A DNA stretch of 64,000 nucleotides from Arctopsyche grandis (Eukaryota; Arthropoda; Insecta; Trichoptera; Hydropsychidae), in NCBI RefSeq assembly GCF_051622035.1, contig NC_135356.1, forward strand, positions 15,238,079 through 15,302,078, in the 5' to 3' direction. This document shows, piece by piece, positions 9,625-21,078 of this stretch (position 1 is its first letter; every line of letters begins with the position of its first letter). Position numbers and translations under genes: made by a program. Under the pieces are notes generated by a model. It was not told the DNA's origin, searched no databases, and saw only the letters and a program-made list of their open reading frames with translations.

Positions 9625-10890
9625 GACGATATTTTTTTTATTTTTTATTTATTTATTTAACATATAAGCCACAGTGACATTACAGAGATCTCCAACGCGT
9701 CGCTGTGGCCGGTCATTCAGTAATAATAACATGATAACAGTAATAATAACTTATAATAATAACAATAGTAACACAACATCATTAAAATCATAAAAAACAT
9801 AGATAAAGTAATAACAATCATTAATATTTATAATAGGCAAAATCAACCACTGGCATTCTTCAACAACCACTCAACCAGATTAGTATATTTTATATTGAAG
9901 AGGTCAATTTCACCAGAAATCCTGTTAAGCAGATATATCGCTCTAGATATAGGAGCCGTTGACAACATATTTGTGCGAGCCACAGGAGGAACAAACAAAT
10001 CACGATTTCTCAAGTCCCTGAATTTACATGGTGCATTAAACCTAAATTCCTTTAGAACCTGAGGATTGTGTATTATCCCATTCAACAGCTTAAAAAAGTG
10101 TCTTCCCAGTAACATATTCCGACGAGACTCCAATGAGTTGAAACCTAACGCCCCTAATAGGAATGCACTAGGATATAGCCAAGGATAATAACCACACTGT
10201 TTCAAATAAAGATATCTGAGAAACCGTTTTTGGATTCTCTCAATCTTCAATGAATGAGTTATATGGGTAGGATTCCATATAATAGAAGAAAATTCTAGAA
10301 TACTACGTACTAAAGATTCATAAAGAATTTTAAGCACCAACGTACTCTGGAAAGGTTTGCTAACTCTTAGTAAGAATCCCAGCATTTTTGTTGCACGCAA
10401 ACAAATATTGTCTATGTGTCGTTTAGATTGAAAATTATTCGAGAACAAGACCCCCAAATCACAATATTCATCTACAAACTTTAATTCAACACCACTTAGG
10501 CGATATGGATAAATCAAGCGATTTGAAGATCTTGTCACATTGAGAACACAGCATTTTTGAATGCTAAAAAATAATTTATTATCGACAGACCAACTTGACA
10601 GCGCATCTAAGTCCAATTGGAGAAGGGCTGCGTCACTATGAGACTTAACTGTCTTAAAATGCTTAAGGTCATCGGCGAATAAAAGATAGTCTGAATACTT
10701 AATTATTTTTGAGATGTCATTAATGTAAATTAAAAAGAATCATGCACAGAGTCGTCAAGCCAGGTTTCCGTTAGTACCAGGATGTCAGCATATTGAATAG
10801 CCGAGTTAGAACCTAATTCAACCAGTTTAGATTTAAGGCCTCGTACATTTTGATAGAAAATGCTTATATTATGCATTACAACCAGAGAAA
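9625..10890 (-). mobile_element. Internally deleted Jockey/CR1-like LINE
   Basis: On the minus strand a 5' part (about 10877-10738) reads ISIFYQNVRGLKSKLVELGS and ILVLTETWLDDS, the N-terminus of the apurinic-type endonuclease. It joins directly, out of frame, to IYINDISKIIKYSDYLLFAD of the reverse transcriptase palm (YLLFADD, catalytic Asp pair). The open frame then covers the thumb and C-terminus (9843-10616), with NRDLFVPPVARTNML near the end. The 3' end has a hairpin (9668-9709) and a (TAAA)-rich tail. Most of the endonuclease and the fingers are deleted, so the copy is dead. Confidence 0.8.
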
Positions 10891-11494
10891 TATTATAATT
10901 ACGAGCGAAAAAAACCTTGTTATTGTTTCTTATAAGTCGTCACGATATACCAATGTGTTTCGCCGTCGATGAAATATTTAACAAAAAAAATGTCGGTGAT
11001 TTGTCAAAGGGTTTTTTTTTCTTTCGTCGAAATAAAATTAATAATCACACATTATCCGATAAATTTTACCTCTGAGATGGATTTAATTATTTGATTTATT
11101 TCGACGAGAGAAACAATTGAAGACATTATCCGATAAAATTTACCTCTGAAATGATTTAATTAATTGATTTATTTCGACGAGAGAAACAATTGAAGACAAA
11201 AAAATTTCCTTTGATAAAACCGACAACGTCTCGGGTTGAAACCATCACTCGGTCACCCATACTAACACATGATATATGCTCAGTAACTGCGCATTACGGG
11301 GAAGTAAAAATAATAATTCTTTGATTTTTTTTCGATCTTAGTGCGTATCTTCGTAAGTCAAAAGATCTTCGACAAACAAAAGTCGAGGATTACCTGTATG
11401 TGATTGTTGATATGATCTAATTTTAGGTCAATCTCGAAAATTTATTTAAATTGGGCATGTTCTGTTTTAACTTTCAATATTTTATTTTAAATTT
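10891..11494. other. Intergenic, with a 75-bp tandem duplication
   Basis: No gene is seen. At 11049-11198 a unit of about 74 bp (starting ACATTATCCGATAAA and ending GAGAAACAATTGAAG) occurs twice in tandem. The rest is AT-rich and unassigned. Confidence 0.6.
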
Positions 11495-11643
11495 TATGGG
11501 GGATGAACGAATGAGACGACTGGCATGTTAATGCACGTGTTTATTATATGACAGCTAAAGGCAGAGTGAGTAGTGGCTCTCCGAACCCAGCCGAGTTGGT
11601 TCCCATTCGCAGGAAGGCAACCAAACTCGACCATGTCGTATAA

Positions 11644-12370
11644 GACTGGCCGCGCACTAGGCAGCCAGGCTGCCGCAGCCAATCTAACATACGGTGGCTC
11701 ATTGGAGCCCGCGCACTAGGCAGCCAAGAATTCCTGGCTGCGGCAGCCAATAGATCGCGTACGATTGCACGGCAGCCAGCTGGCTGCACGCAGCCAGAGC
11801 CTGCAAGGTAGAATGTATGTAGCTAGTATGTGGCTGCCTTCAGTCTCCGCGCACTTGACGTAGCAGCCAGAAGTTTTACGCCGCGGATAGCGAATAGAAT
11901 CCCAGAGACTGTGTGACCTTTCAAGTATTATCTGTAACGGATATCTGTTAACGGATTAAATCGTAAGGCAATATGGGATATGTCTTCAGAAGAATATAGT
12001 GATCGAGATGTGAAAAGACGAAGATGGTAGAAAATCACAAATACAAAGTGTGAGGAAAGCTTGGTTTTATTAATCTTACATATATGTTTACCATCGATGG
12101 CACCAATGCAATTGGGAAAATTTGCATTTTTATTGAAACCATTTGCTATTTCAATCCATCTTTCTCCATTCAATTCTGAAAACGCTGTTTGTTTGAATGA
12201 ATGAATCCAAAATCTTCTCTTTGCTTTGCGTTTCTTACGAAACAAGAGGTAAAGAATTATTTCTTCTACGCTTGACGGAAAGGTGACTACTGGCCGTCGA
12301 CTCTGGCTGCCGAAACTGGCTGCTCAATATTTTGGCTGCGGCAGCCAGGCTGCCTAGTGCGCGGCCAGCC
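11644..12370 (-). mobile_element. PIF/Harbinger element, 727 bp, TAA duplication
   Basis: Terminal inverted repeats are GACTGGCCGCGCACTAGGCA on the left and GGCTGGCCGCGCACTAGGCA on the right in reverse complement. They are flanked by TAA at 11641-11643 and 12371-12373, the 3-bp TWA duplication of this superfamily. The intact site is the TATAAGCGAGCC of the opposite inverted arm near 14725, where nothing is inserted. The termini are rich in GGCAGCCAGGCTGCC-type repeats. A transposase fragment lies inside. Confidence 0.85.
11928..12245 (-). pseudogene. Harbinger transposase fragment (DDE_Tnp_4 type)
   Basis: The 105-residue frame includes RRFWIHSFKQ near the start and RWIEIANGFNKNANFPNCIG followed by AIDGKHI. 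The FPxCIGAIDGKHI block holds the first catalytic Asp of PIF/Harbinger DDE transposases (known family signature). The downstream catalytic Asp and Glu regions are missing and the frame ends in unrelated residues, so this is a deletion derivative. Confidence 0.8.
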
Positions 12371-12560
12371 TAAGCGAGCCGCCACAATTTAATATATAGA
12401 TTATAATTTTATTTTGATATTTAAATTTAATTTTAATATAATGTAGGAATCTCGTCATCGTCATCGTCATCGAAACATTCGAGAATATTCCACAACAACA
12501 AACCACATTCCTCGCAGAACCCACCACACAACACGTGCACTTCTTGGAATCAATCGCCAG

Positions 12561-12912
12561 TTCCTTCGAGAATGTTCCACCCCTCACACTCGAGCGGAAC
12601 GAAACCCAGACGACGCACACCTGTAGCCATTATATTAAACTCAAGCGGAACGGTGCCAAATCCAACTCAAGTGGAACGGTGCCAAATCCTTCGAGAATGT
12701 TCCACCCCTCACACTCGAGCGGAACGAAACCCAGACGACGCACACCTGCAGCCATTATATTAAACTCAGGCGGAACGGCGCCAAATCCAACTCAAGCGGA
12801 ACGGTGCCAAATCCTTCGAGAATGATCCACCCTTCACACTCGAGCGGAACGAAACCCAGACGACGCACACCTGCAGCCATTATATTAAACTCAAGCGGAA
12901 CGCCCCTACCAG
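12561..12912. repeat. Tandem repeat, period about 126 bp, three copies
   Basis: Copies start with CCTTCGAGAATGTTCCACCC near 12561, 12687 and (one change) 12812. Each contains CTCGAGCGGAACGAAACCC, GACGACGCACACCTG and a GCCATTATATTAAACTC block. Frames through it stay open but code nothing recognised. A shorter 53-bp tandem (GAGCCAGCAACACACTGCCG) follows at about 13212-13348. Confidence 0.75.
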
Positions 12913-13072
12913 TCGAGCAGAACCAAAACGGTCGAAACACGCCGCCACCATTAAACTACATCGAGCGGAACGGCGTCAATCGTTCCAGAAAAGTCCACCC
13001 CATCGACAAAAGCAAATTCCTCGCTTACGCATCAACAAACCACCACCATGGGTCAGGTGATTCCAGAAACAC

Positions 13073-13086
13073 TATAAAAGGAGGTA
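13073..13086 (+). promoter_or_regulatory. TATA-box-like site
   Basis: ACTATAAAAGGAGG lies between the 126-bp and 53-bp repeats of the inverted-repeat element. It is the best TATA-like match in that element and might be the element's own promoter. This rests on the motif only. Confidence 0.3.
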
Positions 13087-13387
13087 CAACCCAAACAACG
13101 CCAGTCGACCCACAGCAGCAAGCGTCGACACACAGCAGCAGACCAGTCGACATCCAGCTCCTGACCTGCCACCACTACACTACGCGGACTTGGAAGATCA
13201 ACCAGCCGAACGAGCCAGCAACACACTGCCGTATCCAGAGACCTTCCGAACATAGCCGAACAACGAGCCAGCAACACACTGCCGCATCCAGAGACCTTCT
13301 GAACATAGCTGAATGCCGAGCCAGCGACACTACCATATCCAGAGACCGCTGAACGCCATACTTTTGCCCAAATATAATACCTTTGTA

Positions 13388-14700
13388 CAGTGGCGGACTG
13401 GCAATACAAGCGAACATGCCCGATGGCATGTGGGCCCCACTATCTGTTAGAAAATATGGGTCCTCAGTAAAATTAAATAACTTTTTAACTATTTATAGGA
13501 TATTGCAACTTTGGGACCTAAAGTTTGGGTATTTCAACAAAACAAATTTCTTACGATATACACAAACAACTAATACCTGCTTTAACAGCCCAAGGATCGG
13601 TTAACTTTTTTTATTAGGCTCGAAATGTAAGTTTCAACATTTGCGTGGGCCCTTTTGCCGGGCCCATTTCCAACGTCAATATTATGTATATACCAATACC
13701 TATGTAACAACTAACTACTGAAATAAAAATGGGAATAAACAAATTTTCGTGAAAAATATAAACATAATTGCTTAAAACAATTTTGATAGGACGATTCATC
13801 ATCAACCAGCGATTTAAATTTACTTCATACTTTAAAAATAACATTTGATTATACTTCGATGATATAGTAAGATTTAAATACACAATTTTAAACAGTTTCC
13901 GAATATAAAATCTATTCCTAATTTAGACACATCCATGTAAATAGAAATATAGGATAGGGGCCCCCTCCCCAAAATCCCGATTTTCGATTAACATTCATTG
14001 AAAATATTATGCATTTTTTTCAGGGACCCAATTTGGGGGGGCCATAGGGGGGCACTCGCCCCTCTAAACTAAGGAATAGTGTGAATTTAGAAAATATTAT
14101 GAATTTAATGATTAATGAGATACTACGGATCTATGAATGCTACGTTTATTTCTTATGTATGTTACTTTTGGGTAACTAATAAAATAATCGCTGCTATGTG
14201 CTTTGAAGAGAAACAAAACAAAACTTTATCTATTGTTATTACGTACATGTACATAGAAAAAGTGAAAAGACAGTTGGTAGAAATAAAGTTAATTGATAGT
14301 TTTTTGATGACTCAGTTTGATGGTCAATTAATGTTGACCATGTGAAGATTTGTGGAAAAAAATTTTCGCCTGCGGCGCTTTTTTCTCTTTACATAATATT
14401 TTTATATAATTACTTTTTCAAAAATAAGCTTATTTTTTTCATATTTTATAACTCAATAAGGTGTATACAAAGAATATTTTCCATTTTTATTCCGATATAA
14501 AAAAGATTTTTTGAAAAAAAATTCAATTTGACCAATCTTTACCTGCCCCCCCCCCCAAGAAAAAGCTGAAATGACGTCCCTGACGTGGTGGAAAGAAGAA
14601 AATTTTGTTATATGGGGAGGGGGACGACAAATTTTTTTAACCCTGGAGGGGCCCCCTTTGACTCCTGGCATGCACTGATTTCAGTCCCAGTCCGCCACTG
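13388..14700. mobile_element. hAT element (family CAGTGGCGGACTGG), 1313 bp
   Basis: Ends are CAGTGGCGGACTGG and its reverse complement CCAGTCCGCCACTG. Both sides carry the 8-bp duplication CCTTTGTA (13380-13387 and 14701-14708). The interior has no transposase. A longer relative in opposite orientation is at 43327-46495 and shares the subterminal GCCCGATGGCATGTGGGCC and GGGCCCATTTCCAACGTCA-type sequences. Confidence 0.85.
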
Positions 14701-15041
14701 CCTTTGTACAACTGTGGCGGCTCGCTTATACGACATGGTCGAGTTTGGTTGCCTTCCTGCGAGTGGGAACCAACTCGGCTGGGTTCGGAGAGCTACTACT
14801 CACTCTGTCTTCAGCTGTCATATAATAAACACGTGCATTAACATGCCAGTCGTCTCATTCGTTCATCCTCCATACAACCATAGGCAAACAATAAAACTTT
14901 ATAAAACTAGCACAACAGTGTTTCGTTAGGCCGGGATACGGTCAAAACCCAGTACCCCGCCAACAATAATAATAATATTTTTAATTTTGATATTTGATTT
15001 CAATTTTTAAATTTAATTTTTATTTCGATATTTTGTACGCG

Positions 15042-15690
15042 ACTGGTTTTATCCAGCTGGTTAAAGCTGGGGCTTTATGTCCCTAATCACTATGTGCGTG
15101 GTAGACATCATCATTTGCTGGCTGTACCTCCTGCCCGCACAGTCCTTTTTCGAATGGCTCCTATTCCAAGAGCTATCCGACTTCTTAATGAAATCGTTGC
15201 TGCCGAGACTGAATGTGATATTTTCCACCTTAGTGAGCGTAAATTGTCGGAAATTACTCTAACCCATTTATCTGGTAGTCTGCGCTCATCATTGTTTTCA
15301 TGATTGATTGTGATTTATGAGTGAAATTTTGATTAACTCTCTTCAATTTGGGCCTTACAGGGATGTTTTGTATTTGTAGTTGTTTCTTACATATTTATTG
15401 AAACTGGCTGTAGGTGCAAGGCATTCCTTATGCTATATTTTATTTGATATTTTTACTTTATCTGTTATTATTAAATGCTATTTTTTATGTATGTATGGAT
15501 GTATTTATGTTTATGTTTAATTGTTATTTTGTTTTTTTTCTTTTTTGTGTTATATTTTTTGACCATTGTGGCGCTTTAGGAATTCCTGTTATGCCACAAT
15601 GGTCTGTTTAAAATAAATAAATATAAATATAAATATGTATGTATATTGAAATATAAATATAAATATAAATATAAATATGTATAATATAAA
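15042..15690 (+). mobile_element. LINE 3' end (Jockey/CR1-like) with hairpin and A-rich tail
   Basis: The frame at 15094-15303 reads GRHHHLLAVPPARTVLFRMA then PIPRAIRLLNEIV. This matches the C-terminal residues of the LINE at 9.8 kb (RTNM...APISRAIYLLNRI). After the stop comes a T-rich untranslated region, a hairpin at 15561-15604 (GACCATTGTGGC/GCCACAATGGTC) and a tail of TAAATATAAATA repeats. The copy interrupts the repeat arm that is intact at 9441-9560. It is 5'-truncated. Confidence 0.8.
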
Positions 15691-15744
15691 ACGTTGGACC
15701 AAAATCGTCGTTGGTTTGGTCCGTACGCAGCATTAGATTGTGAT

Positions 15745-16041
15745 GACATAATTGGATCATACGTTTCGCGAGAGCGGCGAGATCGAATCGAACGTTGCGG
15801 TCGACGGGGGTGAAGAAGTGTCTCTGGGAAGTGTTGCGCCCCTCGCCCCTCGTTCCACAGCCCCTCACCCCTCACCCCCCACCCCCTCGGGCGCTCGCGA
15901 GTGCAAGCAAATCCGGAAGTGGGACAAAGAGCGCAATTGCGGGCGCGCACGAGGCACGTGCACGTGGTGTGGCAGCTGGTGCGGTGACAGTGCAGTGGGC
16001 GTGGGCGTGGGCGTGGTGCTGGTGACAGCGGTGTTGGTGAA
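15745..16041. other. GC-rich region upstream of zucchini-like gene
   Basis: Base composition rises sharply from about 15780, with many CG dinucleotides, CCCCTCACCC runs and GGGCGTGGGCGTGG tandem units at about 16000-16015. No TATA box is evident. It is the likely 5' untranslated and promoter region of the gene at 16042. Open frames here on both strands are GC artefacts. Confidence 0.45.
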
Positions 16042-16725
16042 ATGTGGGACAAGTTGGGCGCAGCCCTGCTGGGGGCGGCGGTGGGCGCGTGCTGGGCGGA
16101 GGCGCGGGCGCAGCGAGCCGCCATCAACGTGCTGTTGACGTTCGACGAGTCGAGCTTCCGGTGCAAGCAGGAGATTGGGGCCGGAGAAGGGGGCGCGTGC
16201 CACCACCGGTACTGCTGCGTGCACAACGTGCAGCGCATCGTCGACTGCCTGGACGGCGCCCGCATCTGCATCGACATCTGCATCTACATCTTCTCGTGCA
16301 AGCTCCTGGCTCAGGCCGTCAAGAGAGCCCACAACCGAGGGGTAGTCGTCAGGATCATCGCCGACTACGACATGGCCTACAACAACGGCTCCCGCATATG
16401 CCACCTCTACGAGCAGGGGATCAAAATAAAAAGTAAAAACTCGAACAAACTTATGCATCACAAATTTTGCATCATTGATGATTCATCACGAATTATAGAA
16501 ATATATGGTAAAAATCCAAACGTGACAGTCATGAAATATTTTCTACATAGAATTAATCAACAACACGGAGGAATATTAGTGGCCGGATCGTTGAATTGGA
16601 CTAATCAGGCCGTCTATGGAAATTGGGAACATGTGTTGATAACGACCCATTCGCCCATCGTTAAACTGTTTCAGTCCGAGTTCAATGAGCTATGGAAGAA
16701 TTTCAAGGAATTTCAGCCATATTAG
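16042..16725 (+). CDS. zuc: Zucchini/PLD6-like mitochondrial phospholipase-D-family nuclease
   Basis: The 227-residue frame is complete. Family role (established): Zucchini/PLD6 proteins sit on the outer mitochondrial membrane, act as dimers with one HKD motif per chain, and cut piRNA precursors; they may also hydrolyse cardiolipin. Seen here: a short hydrophobic N-terminus with Gly/Ala/Leu at residues 5-18 (anchor), a Cys/His cluster C41-C53-H55-C58-C59-H61 as in the PLD6 zinc-binding segment, RRxxxxGVVVRIIADYD-like strand residues around 95-110, the catalytic HxKxxxxD at H139-K141-D146, and GSLNWT at 182-187. Between D146 and GSLNWT are about 35 residues where mammalian PLD6 has far fewer; a 72-nt GT...AG segment (16508-16579) could be an intron there. 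The start is the first ATG before the anchor. The first 390 bases are GC-rich and the remainder AT-rich. Single exon as read; retrocopy not excluded. Confidence 0.85.
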   Translation: MWDKLGAALLGAAVGACWAEARAQRAAINVLLTFDESSFRCKQEIGAGEGGACHHRYCCVHNVQRIVDCLDGARICIDICIYIFSCKLLAQAVKRAHNRGVVVRIIADYDMAYNNGSRICHLYEQGIKIKSKNSNKLMHHKFCIIDDSSRIIEIYGKNPNVTVMKYFLHRINQQHGGILVAGSLNWTNQAVYGNWEHVLITTHSPIVKLFQSEFNELWKNFKEFQPY

Positions 16726-16762
16726 CAAGTTTGTTTTTAATTTTTTTTTTTTTTGTAAATGC

Positions 16763-16917
16763 TTCTGAATCTCATTGCTATTACTATATACTACTTAATT
16801 TTAAAATACAACGATTTCAGTGAAATCTAAATATAGTACAACTATATTCTGAATCTCATTGCTATTACTATATACTACTTAATTTTAAAATACAACGATT
16901 TCAGTGAAATCTAAAGC
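16763..16917. repeat. 85-bp tandem duplication downstream of zucchini
   Basis: TTCTGAATCTCATTGCTATT with the following 60 or so bases occurs at 16763 and again at 16848. It includes AACGATTTCAGTGAAATCTA, which is itself partly palindromic and has a weaker third match near 17995. It lies in the presumed 3' untranslated region or just after it. Confidence 0.75.
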
Positions 16918-16927
16918 GATGCTTTAA

Positions 16928-17935
16928 CCCATTTTTGCCCGAATTTTTTTTCCTCAAAATTTATAATAATTTCAACAAATCATAATGTTATATGATACAT
17001 AACATTTTTTTTATTGCATTCGTATTGGTTTTATACGAGTTTTTCGAGATGTTCCAAATTTAGAACACAACGAGGTAGCATTATAAAACTAAATTAAAAA
17101 ATAAAGTTTATTTCAACACAAACAACCTTATAAAATAGTGTACATAGATAGTCAAGTTATGTAAATATAATATATATACATGAATTAACGAAAATGGAAG
17201 GTTTTAAAACATCCTTCATACAAATTTACACCACATTTTTCACAACATTTTGTGGCATGTTTTTTTACAAAGTGCACATCGATTTTCTTTATCAGCTGGA
17301 ATTGTCCAATGATCTAGCCGATCATATCGAATATTGAAAGGCACCCTGCTAAATAACTCTTTTGAAGATTTTGGCTTTCCTCCCCCTTTTACGGGATTTC
17401 CGTTAATTTTTAAGTACAGTTGTACTATATTTCTTCTAAATTGCAAATAATCTAACTTTATATTTTCTGGATTTTTTCATTAGTGTTCCTCTATAGCCGT
17501 ACCCAACAATTTCTTCCATCTCTGATGTTGTTAAAAATCTGAGGAAAAAAAATTCAATGTTGCTATAATCCCAGTGTTCCAAATTAGGAACATGGATAAT
17601 ATTGTGAATAAAAAAGTTACATATGGAAAAATTAAAAAAAGTACTACACATAGCGAATCTATAACAATTAGAGATTATAATAAATATGGTCAAAATGTGT
17701 TATAAAAATGTGTAAAATTACTTGTCAGATGACATTTTCTGTTGAACGTATTTGATGCAAATAAAAAAACATTGCTCACTCCCACAGGTTACAACCTAAA
17801 AAAATACTACACGAAACGATCCCCACACTTGCTAACTTTAGACTGATGCAATCTAAACTTTTATTGCGTCATGCATAATGGAGTGGGGGTAAAAATACTA
17901 AATGTTCCAATATTGGGACACTGGGCAAAAATGGG
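16928..17935 (-). mobile_element. piggyBac element remnant, TTAA duplication
   Basis: Ends are CCCATTTTTGCCC and GGGCAAAAATGGG, directly inside TTAA at 16924-16927 and 17936-17939, the hallmark target of piggyBac. On the minus strand two out-of-phase frames (17436-17693 and 17240-17446) hold transposase remnants. The second reads FRRNIVQLYLKINGNP, then RYDRLDHWTIPADKENRCAL and CKKTC, the C-terminal region leading into the Cys-rich domain of piggyBac transposases. The 1008-bp length shows that most of the coding region is gone. Confidence 0.85.
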
Positions 17936-17939
17936 TTAA

Positions 17940-18184
17940 TGTTTGTTTGTAGGGTTTTTTTTTTTAATACGACACTGAATGTCATAAAATACTTACAACG
18001 ATATCAGTGAAACCCAAGTATGATACTTTAATGTTTGTATGTTAGGGATTTAATAAAACTTAATTCCTAGAATTTAAAATAGTGTAATAAAAAAATATTT
18101 ATAAATGTTAATACTGTAACTATTTGTAAATCTATGGAAATATTTTGGCACTATTTCAATGGTGGAACAATAGAATGCTTGCAT
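17940..18184. other. Intergenic AT-rich spacer
   Basis: Nothing gene-like is seen. A weak partial match to the 85-bp repeat lies near 17990-18020. Confidence 0.4.
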
Positions 18185-19494
18185 ATCTAAGTTTCGCGTC
18201 GGTGTCGCGTCGATAGCTCACACACACAGTAACAGACATTTGTTTACGTTTTTACCTTTGACATTTGACGTGTGTGCATTCATACCGCGACATATATAAT
18301 CCATTCATGACTCAATCAGTCAGTCACTTTTCTTCGAAGCCGCTGATATAGCTGAACGCATATCTAACATCTACTGCCCCTCCTCTATCATGTCCAACTT
18401 TTATAGAGAATACAATCATAACCCCGTGGGTTCCACATCAGTTCCACAAGGCTTATCCATAAAGCTTTTTGCCGGGATGGATTTCATTGTATGCTGGTGT
18501 AACAAATTCAAGGTGGATCGTTTCCAAGTGATTTCAATGCTATTTTCATAGTATAGTGGATGTGGTGGAGGCAGTTATCATATATAATGCAATTGTCCGA
18601 CCACATTTTATGTGTTGTGGATCTTTTCTGTAGGCTAGGCTAAGATAGGCTACAAACATTACAGAATAGAGCCACGAAGAGTATCTTAGATGCACATAAA
18701 TAGGTATATTAGTATAAGATCCGTGTTTAAGTATTTTATAAATTTGATGATACTCTGAAAATATATGTCGGTTTTTATTTATAAGTTGGATAAGAAAATG
18801 TTACCTAGGTATTTCGATATACTTCGAAATTACAAATATACTTGTAATATTGATAAACTTATGGTAGCTGTAAGGTAACACCTCAAACAGTGTGTATGTA
18901 TCTATGTACATATGTGAATGTATGTGCATGCATGTGTATATATTAATACATTATTATTTGTGTGATTGAATATAATTAGTTACTAAGCTTGGCTATATCT
19001 TAAATAAACAAATAAAACCTTTATTGTTTCAACACTCTACAATCACACATCCTATTCAAATCTAAACTTTCAAATATCATTCTGATTGTATAGATACTCC
19101 TTTCAAAATTTCAAAACTTGTTTACACAAAACTGCTATTTGGAAAGTATAATATAAGCATTTGAGAATAATGGTTATAATTTTTATCATCTCTTCCTCGT
19201 CCCTGTAACAAGCTATTCGCTCCACAAAATAATTTTATTTCAGAAAAGCTCGCCAGCCGCTACACACATATGAATTGTCATCGTAGTATATTCTGCTTAC
19301 AATCTACTATTTCTGCTTTTTAATTTACATGTTATATTTAAGAAAGAAAATAACTGTATCATAATGCAATTTTATAGAGTTATAATTACTTAAGTGTGTT
19401 TCGAAATCTTAATTCACTGAAATAAATCCCAATTTATGATTGATCGTGTAAATATAATATGACTCGGAATTCCCAAACATTGGCTATTTTTTTT

Positions 19495-20199
19495 ACTTTA
19501 TCTATGTACGTAGTAACAATAGATGAAGTTTTGTGATCATGCGAAAATTCGAACTCGAGATTTTGACTGATTCGAACTCAGAATCGATCACTGATCACGT
19601 TTTCATGAAACAATATTTCATTATTTTATTTTGACCTTTTAAATTGTTTTAAGCTTCTTGATATTTAATGGGTATAATAAAAATAGTGATTTTAAGTAAA
19701 AATAAAAAAAAAATTACTTAATTTAATGAACCGGAAGTGGGATTTTTTTCCTCGTAGAAAAGTCAAAAATGTTGTGCCCACTACTCTGTCCGCACCCCTG
19801 AACGTATTAAGCTGAAAATTTATATTTCTATCCTTTATGTACTAACTTAGAGCTGGAAGGGTTTTGGTCAGAATTTGTAAACCGGGAGTAGTATTTTTTT
19901 TTAAAACAATATTTCATTATTTTATTTTGACCTTTAAAATTATTTTTATTTTCTTGATATTTAATGAGTAATATTAATACTGATAGTGAATAATACTGAT
20001 AGTGATTTTTAGTAATAAAAAAAATTTGAACAAAATCTGATAACCGGAAGTAGATCTTTTGTTTTGTGCAAGTTTCCATACATTTGCGCTCAATTTGTAT
20101 CGCTATCATTGTCATCAGTTCAATATCGAATTTTGTTTTGTAACCTTCTTATATTCATCAAATACATAGATAAAGTCATGGGTTGGTCACACCCGAATT
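19495..20199. repeat. Repeat family Y, copy 1
   Basis: Starts ACTTTATCTATGTACG and ends CATAGATAAAGTCATGGG followed by TTGGTCACACCC. It carries GTGATCATGCGAAAATTCGA near one end and CCGGAAGT motifs inside. It interrupts the MULE at a T-run that is continuous in the other copy (near 3170). No coding potential is seen. Confidence 0.6.
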
Positions 20200-21078
20200 T
20201 TTTTTTTTTGATGCTTGACCATTTCTCGTCCACCTTGATTTTTCGGTTTTAAATTGAAATAAGAGTCAGGTAAGAGCCACTCAAGCAACAGAATAGCATT
20301 TATTCATATAAAAGCATTAAAATATAATTTTAATAACATTTAAAACAATCGTAACAAAAAATATATATTCATTAATGTAAAACACAAAAAAGACACATGA
20401 AATAAGTGATTTCAACATTGAATCATTGAAGAATCACCAAATAAAAAAAAATCAGATGTCTCCGTTCTTCGGTGAATTCTTTTCATGAGTTTTAAGACAC
20501 AATATCGATAATGGACTTTTCGCAAGAGAATAGGTAAAAGAGAATGATTAGAACTATTAAATTATTTTAATTAAAAGAGATAAACTTTATATGGTGAGTG
20601 ATTAGCTGATTAATATTTAAGTCATAAATGTAATTATGAGAATAACAGAGAATTACACATCTTAAGAAAAATTGCTTTTAACAATATAAATAAGTAATAC
20701 AGGTAAAACATTATAAACAAACAATATATGTAAAACATTAATTATTTAGAAAAGTTAAAAACATATATACATAATTTAAAAAATATGAAGATACATACAT
20801 ATATACAAAAAAATTTATGTATCAATTTTAAGTTCTCGTAGAACAATGTGAAAACAAGGTTATAATCTAATTGTGATATTTTAGTCAGTTTGGAACTATA
20901 AATAAACAATATTTTTATGGAAAACAAAAGTTTAAACCAGTCTTAGTATTTTCTGCATACCTCTGAATTATTAAATATAATAAAGTTTATTTCAGCTTCA
21001 TGAGATGGGATGAGTTGGAAATAATTATATTTTTAAATAATCTATATAATATCTGTCTATCCACTGTTAAAACTCCAA

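Larger units (their letters stand above)
11497..14885. repeat. Element bounded by inverted arms of about 170 bp
   Basis: The left arm (11497-11640 and 12371-12387) starts ATGGGGGATGAACGAATGAG and ends CGAGCCGCCACA. Its reverse complement is the right arm, TGTGGCGGCTCGCTTA at 14716 to CATCCTCCATA at about 14882, with only a few differences. The interior carries tandem repeats and a TATA-like box but no coding region I recognise. A Harbinger element breaks the left arm and a hAT element sits just before the right arm. An alternative reading is two inverted LTR-like units, since TGTGGCGG is a plausible LTR start. Confidence 0.5.

Noticed and set aside
12535..13352. Frames of 96 and 182 codons with Ser/Thr/Pro-rich repeats
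   Set aside because: Produced by the 126-bp and 53-bp tandem repeats of the inverted-repeat element; no domain, and other frames are open too.
15576..16461. Minus-strand frames of 235 and 198 codons opposite zucchini
   Set aside because: Antisense shadows of a GC-rich coding region; the + strand frame has the catalytic motifs.
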